Positions 44,901-56,480 are shown, counted from the stretch's first letter. The stretch: DNA of 64,000 nucleotides from Nilaparvata lugens (GCF_014356525.2 NC_052511.1:51915449-51979448), one strand, 5' to 3'. Made by a program: numbers and translations. Notes: generated by a model from the letters alone, not told the origin.

Positions 44901-45954
44901 AAGAAAAAGATTAGTGAAAAAGAAGATAACCGAATAAGAGGTGTACTTGTAAATAATGCAGTTCACGTCTTCAGGTGCCGAAGGCGAAATTAGGTAATCG
45001 CTACTCTCTCTTCTCCCCTCCTTCTCATCTCAATTCTCCCTACTCACTTATCTTCCCCTAATGCAGTTATTATCGCATCTTCTCCTCTTTTTTCATTTGT
45101 GTGAAGACGTTTTTGGCGACTTGCTGGAGCAGTTTATTTCTCACTTCTTTTTCACTTTCCAGAAAAGTTTTGAGGTCTTGTTTAGAACGTGGGAGTATAA
45201 GTAATGGATCACAGATGCAGATGGTTTAGTGGTTTTCACTGTGAAGCTCTCATATCATTCACTGTGTGATGGTAATAATTTATTTTAGTGTATTCAAGAT
45301 ATTCTCTAACAGGTGAAATTGAATGGGATGCTTCACAAATTGAGGAATTTTAATTCTATTTATTCATTCACACACACACAAGATATAATATAACAATACA
45401 ATCGAGATAAGAGACATAAAAACGATTGATAATAATTCATCATAGAATAGATAGATATAATATAAAATTGTTCTAAACGTAAGAATATATTTTTCAATTC
45501 GAGGGTTCTCAAGAAATAGAAATTGGAAGTCCCATGATATTTTTACAAGAAGTAACAAGAGAAACTCTCAATGAGACTCTCAATTCAAGTATTTTTTGTG
45601 ATCTCTTTAATTTGAAATTTACATTGATTTTCAAATTTTGCCATCCGTAGTTTTTTCTCCCTTCTATCTTTTCACTATATATTATACAGTCATAAACAGC
45701 AATGAGAAAATGGCAATTGTTTGAAAATTATACTCAAATTCAATACTCTTGACTGGTCATTCCAACTTCAATTCAAATCCATGTAACTTGAAACAAATCC
45801 TGACCAATGCATCACCAATCGTACATTCAAATATCATTCAGAACATCGTCAAACAAAATATGCACTTGAAATATAATGCAGAAATATACGTGGCGTCAAC
45901 CTGATAATGTTATGAGAGATAACAAACACTGTTATTTCAGAGCTCTCTTTCTCA
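44901..45954. other. no gene recognised
   Basis: Mixed; 44990-45190 is less AT-rich with a CT patch. The rest is AT-rich. Confidence 0.4.
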
Positions 45955-47165
45955 CATAATCCTTTACACTCTTTTTCTCTCTCACTATATTATCATCCAC
46001 TCTTTGCTCTCTTCACGTCTCTCTCACATATTCTCTCTTCTCTGATCTCTTCCTCCATTTCACTAAATTATAATAATTTTCTCTTTGCTCTTTCCTGTAT
46101 TTTTATTCATCACACACTACATCATATTATCTCTCTCCTCTACACATATTTTCTCTCTCAATCTCACTCACTTTCTCTCTCTGATCATAATGATCTCTCT
46201 TCTTCACACAAACTTCCTCTCCCAATGTCACTCACTTTTTCACTCTATCTAGCTATATCTCTCACTCACACTCTCATATTCTTACTCACTACCTCTCTCT
46301 CACACACTCTCTCTCACTGTTTCCCTCACAACCTCTCGCACCCTCTCTTTTTCTCTCTCACTTTCTACCTCTCTCTCACTCACTCTCTCACACTGTTACC
46401 CTCCCACCCTATCTCTTTCTCTTTCACTCTCTATCTCTCTCTCTCACTGTTTTTCTCCCAACCTCTCAATCACTCTCTCTCTTCCACACCCACTCTCTGT
46501 CACTCTCTATCACTGTTTTTCACCCATCCTATCACTCACTATCTCTTTCTCTGGTAGAGAGTTAGTGGGGAGGATATTCTTAATACTCTTTCCGAAGAAT
46601 GGACATTGATATGTCCAAAGCTCCGCCAATTTATGCATAACAATATAATTATTATCTATAGGTAGAAATTACAAATTGCTTTTTCATATCATATACAGTT
46701 CAATAATTATTTTCATAGTCTATATTATGTAAATTCATCTATAATTTTGCTGTATTGTAAGCTATTGTATATAAGTGTATAAGCCAGTATATATTGTAAT
46801 CTACATAAATCAAGTACTCAATCAATCAATCAATCACTGTTTTTTTCCCACCCTATCTCTTTCTCTTTCACTCTCTGTCTCTCTCTCTCACTGTTTCTTT
46901 CCCATCTTATCTCTTTCTCTTTCACTCTCTGTCTCTCTTCACTGTTTCTCTCCCAACCTCTCACTCACTCTCTCTCTTCCACACCCACTCTCTGTCACTC
47001 TCTCTCACTGTTTCTCACCCATCCTATCACTCACTATCTCTTTCTCTTTCACTCTGTCTCTCCCATTCTCTCATCCTCTCTCTCTCCCTATGACACAGTC
47101 ACACTCTTTCTCACTCCCTATTCATTTCTCCAACTCTCTGTGAGTCTCTGTCACTCTCTCTCTCT
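45955..47165. repeat. CT-rich satellite split by LINE-C
   Basis: Irregular CTCTCTCACT/CTCTTTCTCT array (about 45955-46550 and 46838-47165) with longer recurrent blocks such as CACTGTTT.TC.CCCA and CTATCTCTTTCTCTTTCACT. Frames at 46225-46557 and 46775-47143 are artefacts. Confidence 0.85.
46553..46838 (+). mobile_element. LINE-C 3' tail, copy 2
   Basis: Colinear with 32009-32285, ending in (AATC)n, with satellite on both sides, so it inserted into the CT array. Confidence 0.8.
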
Positions 47166-47199
47166 CTAGCCCGTGACTTTTATCCCTATGCACAGCAGT

Positions 47200-47345
47200 C
47201 AATCGTCAAAACAAACTCAGCTTGCAATTTTCAAAAGCAAACTGAATGCATGCAGCTCGCGCTAACAAAACTTGACAATGACATCCGTTCACAGAACCGC
47301 GCGCGACAAATTTATAAAAGCACGCGGCTTGGCTGTAATTGAATT
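47200..47345 (+). promoter_or_regulatory. possible core promoter (TATAAAAG)
   Basis: Low-copy sequence with CpG (GAACCGCGCGCGACAAA) and TTTATAAAAGCACGCGGC at about 47309. A TATA box in a non-repetitive CpG patch suggests a promoter, but no transcript or following exon can be shown. Confidence 0.25.
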
Positions 47346-47956
47346 CAGCTGATGATATAGATAATGAAAATAACGATTATAACTGGCAAATAATGCATTC
47401 GGCGCTATCAGTGTAGCAGGCAATGTTGGAGGTTAGGTTTTCAGTTTACGTTTTGGGTTTGCGATCAGCCAACAATGCCGACGAGCTTTATTTGGAGTAG
47501 TAATGAATGCAGGAGAATGCAGTTGCATAATAAAATGCACGGTGGAGGCACGGTGTGGGTGAGGTCGAGGTCTTGTTGACCCGTGTGATAGCTGTGATAG
47601 GGTGGTGTACGGGAATAATTGGGGGTAGATTCCAGAAAAGAGCTAGGCTACTTGATGACTAGAATTAGACTTCAAATTTGTTTTTCCCAATAATTCATCA
47701 GTTGTAGTATTTAGTATTCGATTATTTTCTCATTAATTTCTACAGAATAACTCGCAGATCGTTTTTTCATAGAATGAATACTGATATTCTTCGTACATTT
47801 TGACTTGTGGAGTGAATCTGTCAAAATTATTCCTCAGATTGAATCTCAGGTTAAGGCACAAGATTAAAACATATTAACTAGTTGAAACGCTCATAAAAAA
47901 GTGCAAAAAGTCATTTCAAAGTCTGCGATATTTTCCAACAAATTTGAGAATATTAA
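47346..47956. other. no gene recognised
   Basis: Low-copy and GC-richer to about 47640, then AT-rich. No frame of interest. Confidence 0.4.
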
Positions 47957-48357
47957 TTGACCGAGCAAAGTGAGGTCCAAGATTCAAGTCGACGGTTTGG
48001 CATTTCTCTTAATGTTTAAATGTTTATATGTTGCGCATTTACGGCGAAACGCGGTAATAGATTTTCATGAAATTGACAGGTATGTTGCTTTTCTAATTGC
48101 GCGTCGACGTATATACAAGGTTTTTGGAAATTCTGCATTTCAAGGATAATATAAAAGGAAAAAGGAGCCTCCTTCATACGCCAATATTAGAGTAAGAATC
48201 AGACTAGAATCATTCATCATAAATCAGCTGACAAGTGATTACACAGATGTGTGGAGAAGCCAGTCTATTGCTGTATATTTCCATAAGGTCTATAGTTCCA
48301 ATCAGGTACTTGTGGATGGGAATACTGCGTGAGGTCTACTGTTCACAGAACTACTAG
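47957..48357 (+). mobile_element. Helitron-like D2, near-complete
   Basis: From TTGACCGAGCAAAGTGAGGT to ACAGAACTACTAG followed by T, 401 bp. Same interior as 41871-42476 but without satellite expansion. Confidence 0.75.
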
Positions 48358-49195
48358 TACCCAAATTATTCGAATAAATTCAAAATATTGGAATATTTTC
48401 TAGAAATCTTTGAAGAGACTCTACATAATCATCAGAACATTTAAGCTTCACACCTTTTGTCAACTCTACTATGTTGAGGAGACTAAAAAGGGAGGAGGAG
48501 CCAACAGATCTTGTATGAATGTGATACAGAAACAAAAAGCTGAATTTTAACTGAAAAGTGATACCGAAAGTAACAGTTTATCTGCATTGCTGAATTAGGA
48601 GTAATAAACCACTTTAGTGTGAAATTTCCTGTTAATGAAAGCTGGAATTATTAAACTGTTCATTTATCAAAGTGCTAGATTGCAGTGGAATTATATATTG
48701 AAATAAAGAATATTTAAAAGTTAACATCGAAATTACTAGAATATCGAAACTCATAGGAAGATCAAAAATAGTGTTTTCGAAAATTTAAGAAACTCTCCAA
48801 TGCATTGAAATATATTTTACATTTTAGAACACTTTTTATTTTTGATATGAATAGGAATAGTGGAAGTAAAATAAAATTCCAATTAATAGGTCATAAAACT
48901 TTGCTCATTCTACTACAGGGAACAGTTGTTATCAGGGATATATTAAATTTTATGATACATAACTACATTCATCTTTGTTTATAGTCTTTAGGATCACGTC
49001 ACAGTGACCTAGATATAAGCAATCCTAGCTAACCTAGTCTCCTATGTTTCACCTAAGATAGACATGACACTAAATGAAACCTATTTTCACAAATGTCCCA
49101 TTAGCTAAAACTCGTCCCTCACTCATTAAATCTTCCCTCTTTTTCCATCACCAAAACTGCATCCATCCATCCCCACTGCAACATTTGCCACCCAA
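48358..49195. other. no gene seen
   Basis: AT-rich; nothing recognised. Confidence 0.45.
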
Positions 49196-49440
49196 CCGTG
49201 CACCCGCCCTAAAAGTACGGCACATTTCACATTAATGTGCATCCAGCTTGCATAGAATGTGTACACTGCATTCGCGCATTTTATGCAACGGAAATTTGCA
49301 TCGGCGAATTTTATGCAATGGAAAGTCGACTGATAATACTCATCAATCATATTACCGCTGCCCACGTGATAACGGTATGTAGTCACGTTTTCCACACCGC
49401 ATACGTGACCCCCTCATCGCGTATGAGGGGGGAACAACCC
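49196..49440. promoter_or_regulatory. conserved-element-like island with hairpin
   Basis: Low-copy and CpG-containing. Two similar ~36-bp-spaced blocks GCGCATTTTATGCAACGGAA and GCGAATTTTATGCAATGGAA, an E-box CACGTG near 49364, and a 9-bp-stem hairpin CCCCCTCAT-CGCGT-ATGAGGGGG (49409-49431). Overlapping frames on both strands are unconvincing. Regulatory role is inference. Confidence 0.3.
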
Positions 49441-51425
49441 CTAAAATTTCGAAAAAGAGATTCCACGCGTCGCCGAAATAATCAGTGATATTATCATAAT
49501 GGGGTGACTTCCTATTACGGGAAACAATTACTGTTTGTGAATCGGCGAAGGTGACAGTTTTCCTGGGTTGTTATCATTATTGTTATTGATATGAGTTTTG
49601 ATATCAATTCGTTGAAATTCAGTCGTGGTGTTGATTTTGGGAGGGGTTGATCAGTTGGTTTTGGTTCGTTTGATGTATCTATTGGAATCAGTTTGGTTTC
49701 ATTCTTAATTCTGTGTCCTGTTTTGTGAATAAATGCATAGAACCGATGCGAAATCATGACAAAATGTACAATGATAGAATGAAATATATGATAAGTATGA
49801 TGAAAGGGCCTCAAACTTCTTTTACTATGAATTGTGTCTCAAATATAGTTCAAAATTTAAAATCTTCGACCATAAAATCCATTGTATCTAGACTGTTTCA
49901 TATTTAGACTGTTTTATTCGTACTCGAAGAATTACAGTGGAAATACTCCAGAAGAATAACACTTTGAGAAACTGGGGTGAACCTTGTGTAATCAGTTTTC
50001 AAAGTTTCAAAAATTTGTTTGGTTCCTATCTTCCCTCTTATTGAAAAAATCCATTGTGTAAGTGAATGGTGGGAAGAAAAGAAAAACTATAGCTTTCGGT
50101 TTTCATCTGACATCAGAAATTATTTATTTAATACGAATATATTCAAATATGAAACGGTGCGGAATGGAAAAAAATGTAATTGAGATAGAGGAAAGATTAC
50201 AACTATAACCAACAATCAAAATCTCTGATTATAATAATCAGATGATAATTTAAGGACTACTCGCTTGCTGATCTGTGGTCGTTCAGGTTTTTGAAAATAA
50301 CGAAACAAAAATTATTATTTAGAATTATGGGTCTGAAAAGAAAAAAAAGTAAAATGAACTAACTATCTTACTTCACCTTGAAAATTGTCCCTTGGCCTGA
50401 TCCTCAAACGTCCAGTTTAACCACTCCCGACTTCAAATAAATAAATATATATAAAGAAGAAAGAACTTTTGCCAGCTGATTGAATCAAAGCACCAGCTTC
50501 CCCTACAAGATTCAAATCCTGAAAACACAATTTAAACTGCCCGAACTGTGACAGCCTATAATAATTGAATTCTCAAGACAGATTCCTTCAGGTAACAAAT
50601 GCCTTAACTCAACAACTATACTTCACAAACGGTTCAAAGAATACGGGCCTCGAAAGAAAAATTCAAAATCTATTCATGTGAAAAAAACTTGCAGCCTTGA
50701 TTCAGACCAAAAGTCGACTCACTCTTGTTTGTATAGCATGGAGCTAAAAACCATAATATTGCCTTCACGAAATGTGATAAAACACACGTTTCATCTTTGT
50801 ACATTGGAGATCTTCTCGCTTTATCAATTACATTTAATAATTGAATCCGCGACCAGATTTCCAATTCACAAAATAATACTTCAATCAAATTGAATGAGTC
50901 TTGATGTCATGTATGACAATTGCTCCTGCTGACATTCGGTTCTATCTTAATGAACAATGCTCTTACATAGATAATTTACAGTCAAAAATGAATTCTGCTG
51001 CTCAGAGATCACAAGGATCTTTCCTTGCAGTGCCAAAAAACTATCATTAATTTGATCTTTGATTCTCGTCCCATCTTGAACTATTGGTGATCACTCAACC
51101 TACTAAAAAAGTAAGTGAATAGTACTATTGTGGAAGTGAAAAAAGTGCTTTTGATGTTAAGTCATTTATCGTTATAAATTGATTGTTTCTATAATTGCCC
51201 ACTTTCTTATCTAGGCCTACTCCATTAGTGAGATAAATTTTATACTATTTGAGAAAATTTCCTCACTATCAACTCCAGTATCAATATTGACAAAATCAAC
51301 AAACGTTCGGCTACAGAACCAGTGACCATTCCAAATCAGAATCTCTCATACTGACTTTAATAAACGGTACCAATCATTTGACACACGACCAGCTCTCTTC
51401 CATTTCACCACCAAATTTCATCCAA
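49441..51425. other. low-copy AT-rich, no gene recognised
   Basis: No repeat shared with the rest of the window. Short frames (up to 99 codons at 49515-49814 on the minus strand) have no motif. Confidence 0.4.
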
Positions 51426-51745
51426 CAAAAGGTGAGTTATCGTCGCTATTATGACGTCACGACGCCCGATTTCGTCCGCTAATGGGAGAAGCGCCACTTA
51501 ATCGCGCGTCGGCCACCGCAAATTATAATTGTCGCAAAACGTCGCTAATCCGGTCACGTTCCCTATTAGCGATTCACAGTCACACGTGACGAAATGTGAC
51601 GCGACACAACAGAAGTCGTTGCGACAGAGTCGCAGCCAAAAACAGCCGATAATAACGACGCCTAAAACTGCGCGACGCTCTAATGATTTAGCACCTCTGT
51701 TATCGACGGACGTGATGAGTGCACCAAGCGCTGAAATATGCTACA
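51426..51745. promoter_or_regulatory. CpG-rich island with exact CRE motif
   Basis: CpG dinucleotides are dense compared with both flanks. TGACGTCA (51452-51459) is an exact CREB/ATF palindrome; CACACGTGACG and several GTCGC/GCGAC strings follow. The 73-codon frame inside (51529-51750) is unlikely to be the cause. Promoter, enhancer or undermethylated element: inference. Confidence 0.35.
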
Positions 51746-52568
51746 GTTAGATTCACTTCAATCTGTCACCACTCCTTGTACATTACACCAATACTCCCTG
51801 TCCAACCAATACTGGAAGTTGAAAGCAAACCCAACTACGAAATCTATATCTGTATGTTGTAATGTATCTAGATTACAATGTACGATCACATATTCTTGTC
51901 CGTGATACGATTTAAACACAATTTGTATTTGTGTTGAAAGTGGATCTCAAACTTCAATATAACCTGCGATTGGATGACTGTGTTTCCAATATTAATTGAA
52001 CGTCATTATTACTTTCCAAGTATTGTCACGTTTGATGCAAATGTTTATTGGTTGGTTTTGAATCGGTTATTGGGGGTATTCACTTGTTTCATTTGAGGAC
52101 TTGCTTCATTTAGTCTGGGCAAAGGATAACCAGAATGATAGAATATTCACTTCAATCCAATTACTTAAATCTTTATGTATCTACTGTATATTTCAGTTAT
52201 CATTTTTCTAATTATTTTAAGTATTTCAAGTGATTTTGTATTTTTGTATTTTGGCAAAATGAAGATTTTGATTTGATTTGATTGATGGCTATTCTCTGGT
52301 CTGGGAACTGGGTTATTCAGATAATGAAAAAAGGGGTTTGGTTGTGTCTTTTTCTAAGTTTGTGATGAACTCAGCTTGTTGTCTCGTAAATATGAAGCTT
52401 TTAAACTTGTTAAGTGGCTTTTGAAGATTATTGGAATAACGTCTGCGCAGTTTGGAGCTAAGTAGAATAGAATCACATTCTATACTCTCTGTATAGAGTT
52501 CATGAGAAGAGTATTTCATTCTATACTGTCTGTTTGGAACCCACCTAGGATCGGATGTTCAAAGCATA
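51746..52568. other. no gene seen
   Basis: AT-rich; nothing recognised. Confidence 0.45.
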
Positions 52569-52738
52569 AAGGTGCGTACACCAGATATACGCGCCGCGAA
52601 CATGGGCAATTCACTTTTAATCAGCTAACTATATCTGTATTTTTACAGAAACGGTAGAATACAGATATAAAAAGCTTGGCATCAGCTGATTAAAAGTGAA
52701 TTGCTCATGTTCGCGGCGCGTAAATCTGTACGCACCTT
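52569..52738. mobile_element. MITE family G, copy 2
   Basis: 170 bp, AAGGTGCGTACA to GTACGCACCTT, flanked by TA on both sides. Nearly identical to 557-723. Confidence 0.85.
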
Positions 52739-53073
52739 TATATGCACACAGGGAGTCAGTTGCATCAGAGATGACAGAAATAATATTTACTTACTTTATG
52801 GTTGCATGATATCTCTATACATATCGAATCACAGACCACGACAAATCATCTTTAAATGACGGCTGTATGTGATTCATTGCGAGTAATATTATTCTATTTT
52901 GTTTATTGCATGTATGTTGCCTGATATATATGCTCTAATAACTTTCAGCTGGTTTGAAACCTACTTGAATCCATCTGTAATGACTGAGTAGAATGTTATC
53001 AAATTTCTGTAGCTTCCATCACATTTATATACCGAAGCACTAACCGATAGTTCAGAACCCACCTGCAAATATA
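52739..53073. other. no gene seen
   Basis: AT-rich spacer between two G copies. Confidence 0.45.
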
Positions 53074-53236
53074 GAGGTGCGTACAGATATACGCACCGCG
53101 AACATGAGCAATTCACTTTTAATCAGCTGACTATATCTGTATTTCTACAGAAACGGTAAGATACAGATATAAAAAGCTTGGCATCAGCTGATTAAAAGTG
53201 AATCGCTCATGTTCGCGGCGCGTCTGTACGCACCTT
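53074..53236. mobile_element. MITE family G, copy 3
   Basis: 163 bp with a small deletion at the right end (CGGCGCGTCTGTACGCACC), flanked by TA. Same orientation as copy 2, about 340 bp away. Confidence 0.85.
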
Positions 53237-53974
53237 TAGAATGTTCATTGAGCATCATATTATGTCTATTGTATCACATCCACGAAATATTTTTGAAAAC
53301 ACTCAGGAATTGTTTGGAGACCACCTGAGATTACATGAAAGTTCTACTATGACAATATTCACTTCAAGGAAAGCTCGCATTGAATGTAGAGAACTTGATA
53401 CCTCACAAACATTTTTATGACAATCACAGAGCTTATTATAATTTATGAAACAAAACATATAATCGAGTGATGACATTACAAAACCTGAGAACCTGATCAT
53501 CTATATGTTTCTAAATCATATCTTTATACCAATCCACATAATATCAAACAAAACTGGTTTTATGCTCACAATACAATACTACTGAGAAGCGACATTCGCT
53601 ACACAGAGAGTAGACTAATCTATTAATTCAATTTAGTTCAAGATATTGTGACATTATATTGAGATATCTCAAACTCTGACTAATCCACTTAAATGTTATG
53701 TACATTTATGAATTTTTAGCAAATAAATTCCAAATTTCAAATAATATCAAAATTCATAAACAGCATGATATCCTCGTTGATACTTGATATTTCTACTTGC
53801 TCAGCACCTGTGTTCAACCTTGGAGTGTCACTAATTACTCTCGTATTTCCCCAGAACCAACTCATTCAGAAGTTTAGTCATTCATTGACTGCTGAGACAC
53901 GTATTCCACGCCAGTTGTAAATAATCCGAAAGTTGTAAACGTGAATTTGTGAATGGGAGTCGGTGAATTTATGA
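53237..53974. other. no gene seen
   Basis: AT-rich; nothing recognised. Confidence 0.45.
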
Positions 53975-54469
53975 ATGGAAATCGCTTCTTCCGGTGAGCA
54001 AGGGACCCTACACGTGCAATCACTTGTTTTTCGGGTTGTTTTAACTGGGTTTGCCAACATCTGGCTGCCTGCGACTGAAAACAATATCTTGGAAAGTGTC
54101 AACAATGTCATTGTTATAATTGCCATGTGTCACACAACACGTGTTGAAGACCGGAAAGGTATTAGCAGAGTGGGACATCACATACTGCCAATAAACTTGG
54201 ATGGAATAAATGGGATTAGTTTGACAAGATGGGTTGAGTTTACAAGGAGATTTCAGATCTCCAACGTTGAAGATCTTTTACCAGATTTGTGTCAATTAGG
54301 GAAAATAGACAGGGGTCGACAGATTGAAGAATCGTTCCTGGAAAAATTGTTCATAGAACCAACAAATAATGATTTTGGATTGAAGCTACTTTATATTGCT
54401 GGAGTAACTTATGTATTAGAACAAAATGATACACCATTACCAATCACTAGTGGAATCAATCTCTGGTAG
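53975..54469 (+). CDS. unrecognised 164-codon open frame
   Basis: The longest frame in the window that is not low complexity, and one I do not recognise. From MEIASSGEQGTLHV it has a hydrophobic stretch (about residues 17-52), then a mixed charged part with ISNVEDLLPDLCQLGKID and EESFLEKLFIEPTNNDFG, ending ITSGINLW and TAG. There is no clear signal peptide, domain, TATA box or AATAAA. The second half (from about 54150) reads most like protein. Alternatives are a terminal exon with an acceptor upstream, a decayed retrogene or chance. A G-family MITE variant starts 69 bp after the stop. Confidence 0.35.
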   Translation: MEIASSGEQGTLHVQSLVFRVVLTGFANIWLPATENNILESVNNVIVIIAMCHTTRVEDRKGISRVGHHILPINLDGINGISLTRWVEFTRRFQISNVEDLLPDLCQLGKIDRGRQIEESFLEKLFIEPTNNDFGLKLLYIAGVTYVLEQNDTPLPITSGINLW

Positions 54470-54537
54470 ATCAGTAGCCTAATGATGTTTACTAGATGTC
54501 TACTAGAGTCTAGAGATCGATATTAATGTGAAACTAT

Positions 54538-54766
54538 AAAGCTGCGTACAGATATACGCGCCTCCAACCCGCCCCGCGTACGCTTCGCCCTCGTTCCGCC
54601 ATCGCTCCGCAATCGTTCCACCCCCGCTCTGCATTCGAACCGATCATGAACGTTACGGGAGATGTTAGCTCTTCTCGCATCCCACTCTTGCTCCCCGGTC
54701 GATCATCAATCGATCTGCTCGAGTGACGTTCGGTTGTGGAGCAGAGCAAAAGTCTGTACGCACCTT
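54538..54766. mobile_element. MITE G variant with GC-rich interior
   Basis: G-type ends (AAGCTGCGTACAGATATACG at left, TCTGTACGCACCTT at right), left TA flank, but the palindromic core is replaced by GC-rich DNA. That includes four diverged 11-bp units (CGTTCCGCCAT, CGCTCCGCAAT, CGTTCCACCCC, CGCTCTGCATT). Confidence 0.65.
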
Positions 54767-54973
54767 AATATCAAATTGTTTTATTCAATCAAGTCGGTTT
54801 CGTCAGTTATAATTATTATCAATATCTACAAGATATAGCACGAGACAAAATACTTCGACTTTCCACCATTTGTAGCAGTGGACTATAGGAATTATTATCT
54901 GCAAAATCATTATCCTGTGCAATCTTGGAAATATCATTATAGAAACTGATAAATTGAATTCAAGCCATTTACA

Positions 54974-55345
54974 GATGGGATTAAATAGAGAATGCATTTA
55001 TTCAAATGCTAATTAATATATGATTATTATTACCGAAAATCCTAAATGAATGCTGTAAATCAACCCGAAGACTTCTGCTACTGCAGACATTGACAACAGG
55101 GTTAACAGCTAGATGGAAATTCGATGAGAACTACTATCCAAAAATTAGTTGCCAGCCCGGAATCAGCTGATTGCCATGACTGGCAATTGGGAGGTACCGG
55201 GTTCGATTCCCGGGCTGGCAACTAATTTTTGGATAGTAGTTCTCATCGAATTTCCATCTAGCTGTTAACCCTGTTGTCATTGTCTGCAGTAGCAGAAGTC
55301 TTCGTGGTGATTTACAGCATTTATTTAGGATTTTCGTTAAATAAT
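54974..55345. mobile_element. inverted pair of SINE-A copies
   Basis: Left arm 55032-55161 (antisense, with tail out to 54974) and right arm 55211-55338 (sense) are near-identical, separated by about 49 bp. The right copy has the B box GGTTCGATTCC at 55201-55211 and GGCAATTGGGAGG. A transcript would fold into a hairpin of about 130 bp. Confidence 0.85.
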
Positions 55346-55769
55346 AATTATAATTCGAGCCATGATGATAATTCTGATTTTTGGAGAGCAATTGGTTAGA
55401 AGAAAATCAACTTAATTCATCTGTTAATACAATATATGACGGTAATTATTATCCTTGGTAAAGATGGAGTGGGACATGTTAAGTTTAATTCAAAACTTTG
55501 GAACATTTTTGTCTTTGAAAATGTTGGGCATTGGAAAATAACATAGGTTGTATTAGAATACGTTTATTTCTTGAATTATATCTTTTTAGTTGGTAGAAGG
55601 TATCACCAGTCCTTCTATTCAGGAAGATTTTTTGCCTAAATGAAAAATTCATAAAATAGTGGTTTTGTATTTTTTCGGTTTTGTATATGTTTGGAATTTT
55701 TAACATCATAATAAACTTTATTCCGAAGTGAAAAGTGTAAATTTAAAGTATTTTGCTCACTATAACCTT
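55346..55769. other. no gene seen
   Basis: AT-rich; 74-codon minus-strand frame without motif. Confidence 0.45.
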
Positions 55770-55858
55770 AGTGTCCGGTTTCCCATTAGGGAACTTTGGA
55801 CTATATACGGCGAGGTGCAACTACCCTTGGGACTCCCCACCATTCAAAGCCATACGCT
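55770..55858 (+). mobile_element. degenerate SINE-C-like fragment
   Basis: CGGCGAGGTGCAACTACCCT then GGGACTCCCCACCATTCAAA and GCCATACG parallel the end of 25151-25265. Confidence 0.5.
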
Positions 55859-55991
55859 AATAATATTAATAGTGGATGCAGTAAGATAGAAATTAGAAGG
55901 GATAGTTGAAAGATTTGTGGAGGACGAGAGAGAGATAAGATTATAGTTATCTCTTCATTCTGATGTTACAAGAGAAGGAAAGAGATTGATG

Positions 55992-56092
55992 TATTGATTG
56001 ATTGATTGATTAGCTGCCTTTATTAAAACCTAGGAGGGCGAAGTTAGGGCGCACCCGGCCCTCTCTTACACTTAACCCTCAAAAGAGAGGGA
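55992..56092 (-). mobile_element. LINE-B 3' tail, copy 2
   Basis: (GATT)n at the left, then the complement of TAATAAAGGCAGC and GAGAGGGCCGGGTGCGCCC. Directly followed by the LINE-C tail in the same orientation. Confidence 0.75.
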
Positions 56093-56374
56093 TTGATTGA
56101 TTGATTGAGTACTTTATTTATGTAGATTACAATATATACTGGCTTATACACTTATATACAATAGCTTACAATACAGCAAAATTATAGATGAATTACAAAA
56201 TATAAATAAAGAAAATAATATGAACTGTATATGATATGAAAAAGTAATTTGTAATATACTAACCATAGATAATTATATTGTTATGCACGATAAATTGGCG
56301 GAGCTTTGGACATATCAATGTCCATTCTTCGGAAAGAATATTAAAAATATCCTCCCCACTAACTCTCTACCAAA
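56093..56374 (-). mobile_element. LINE-C 3' tail, copy 3
   Basis: Reverse complement of 32009-32285: (GATT)n, then GTAGATTACAATATATACTG, GGCGGAGCTTTGGACATATC and CTCCCCACTAACTCTCTACC. It meets (GA)n at its 5' side. Confidence 0.8.
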
Positions 56375-56429
<55 letters not shown>

Positions 56430-56480
56430 AGTGAGAGAGAAAGGAAGAGAGAGTGAGAGAGAGTGAGAGAGTGTGAGAGG
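56375..56480. repeat. (GA)n microsatellite
   Basis: About 50 bp of perfect GA, then interrupted GAGAGTGAGAGA. Abuts LINE-C. Confidence 0.9.

Noticed and set aside
45955..47165. CRISPR-like or regular repeat array
   Set aside because: No constant repeat/spacer pattern; it is an irregular CT satellite in a eukaryotic context.
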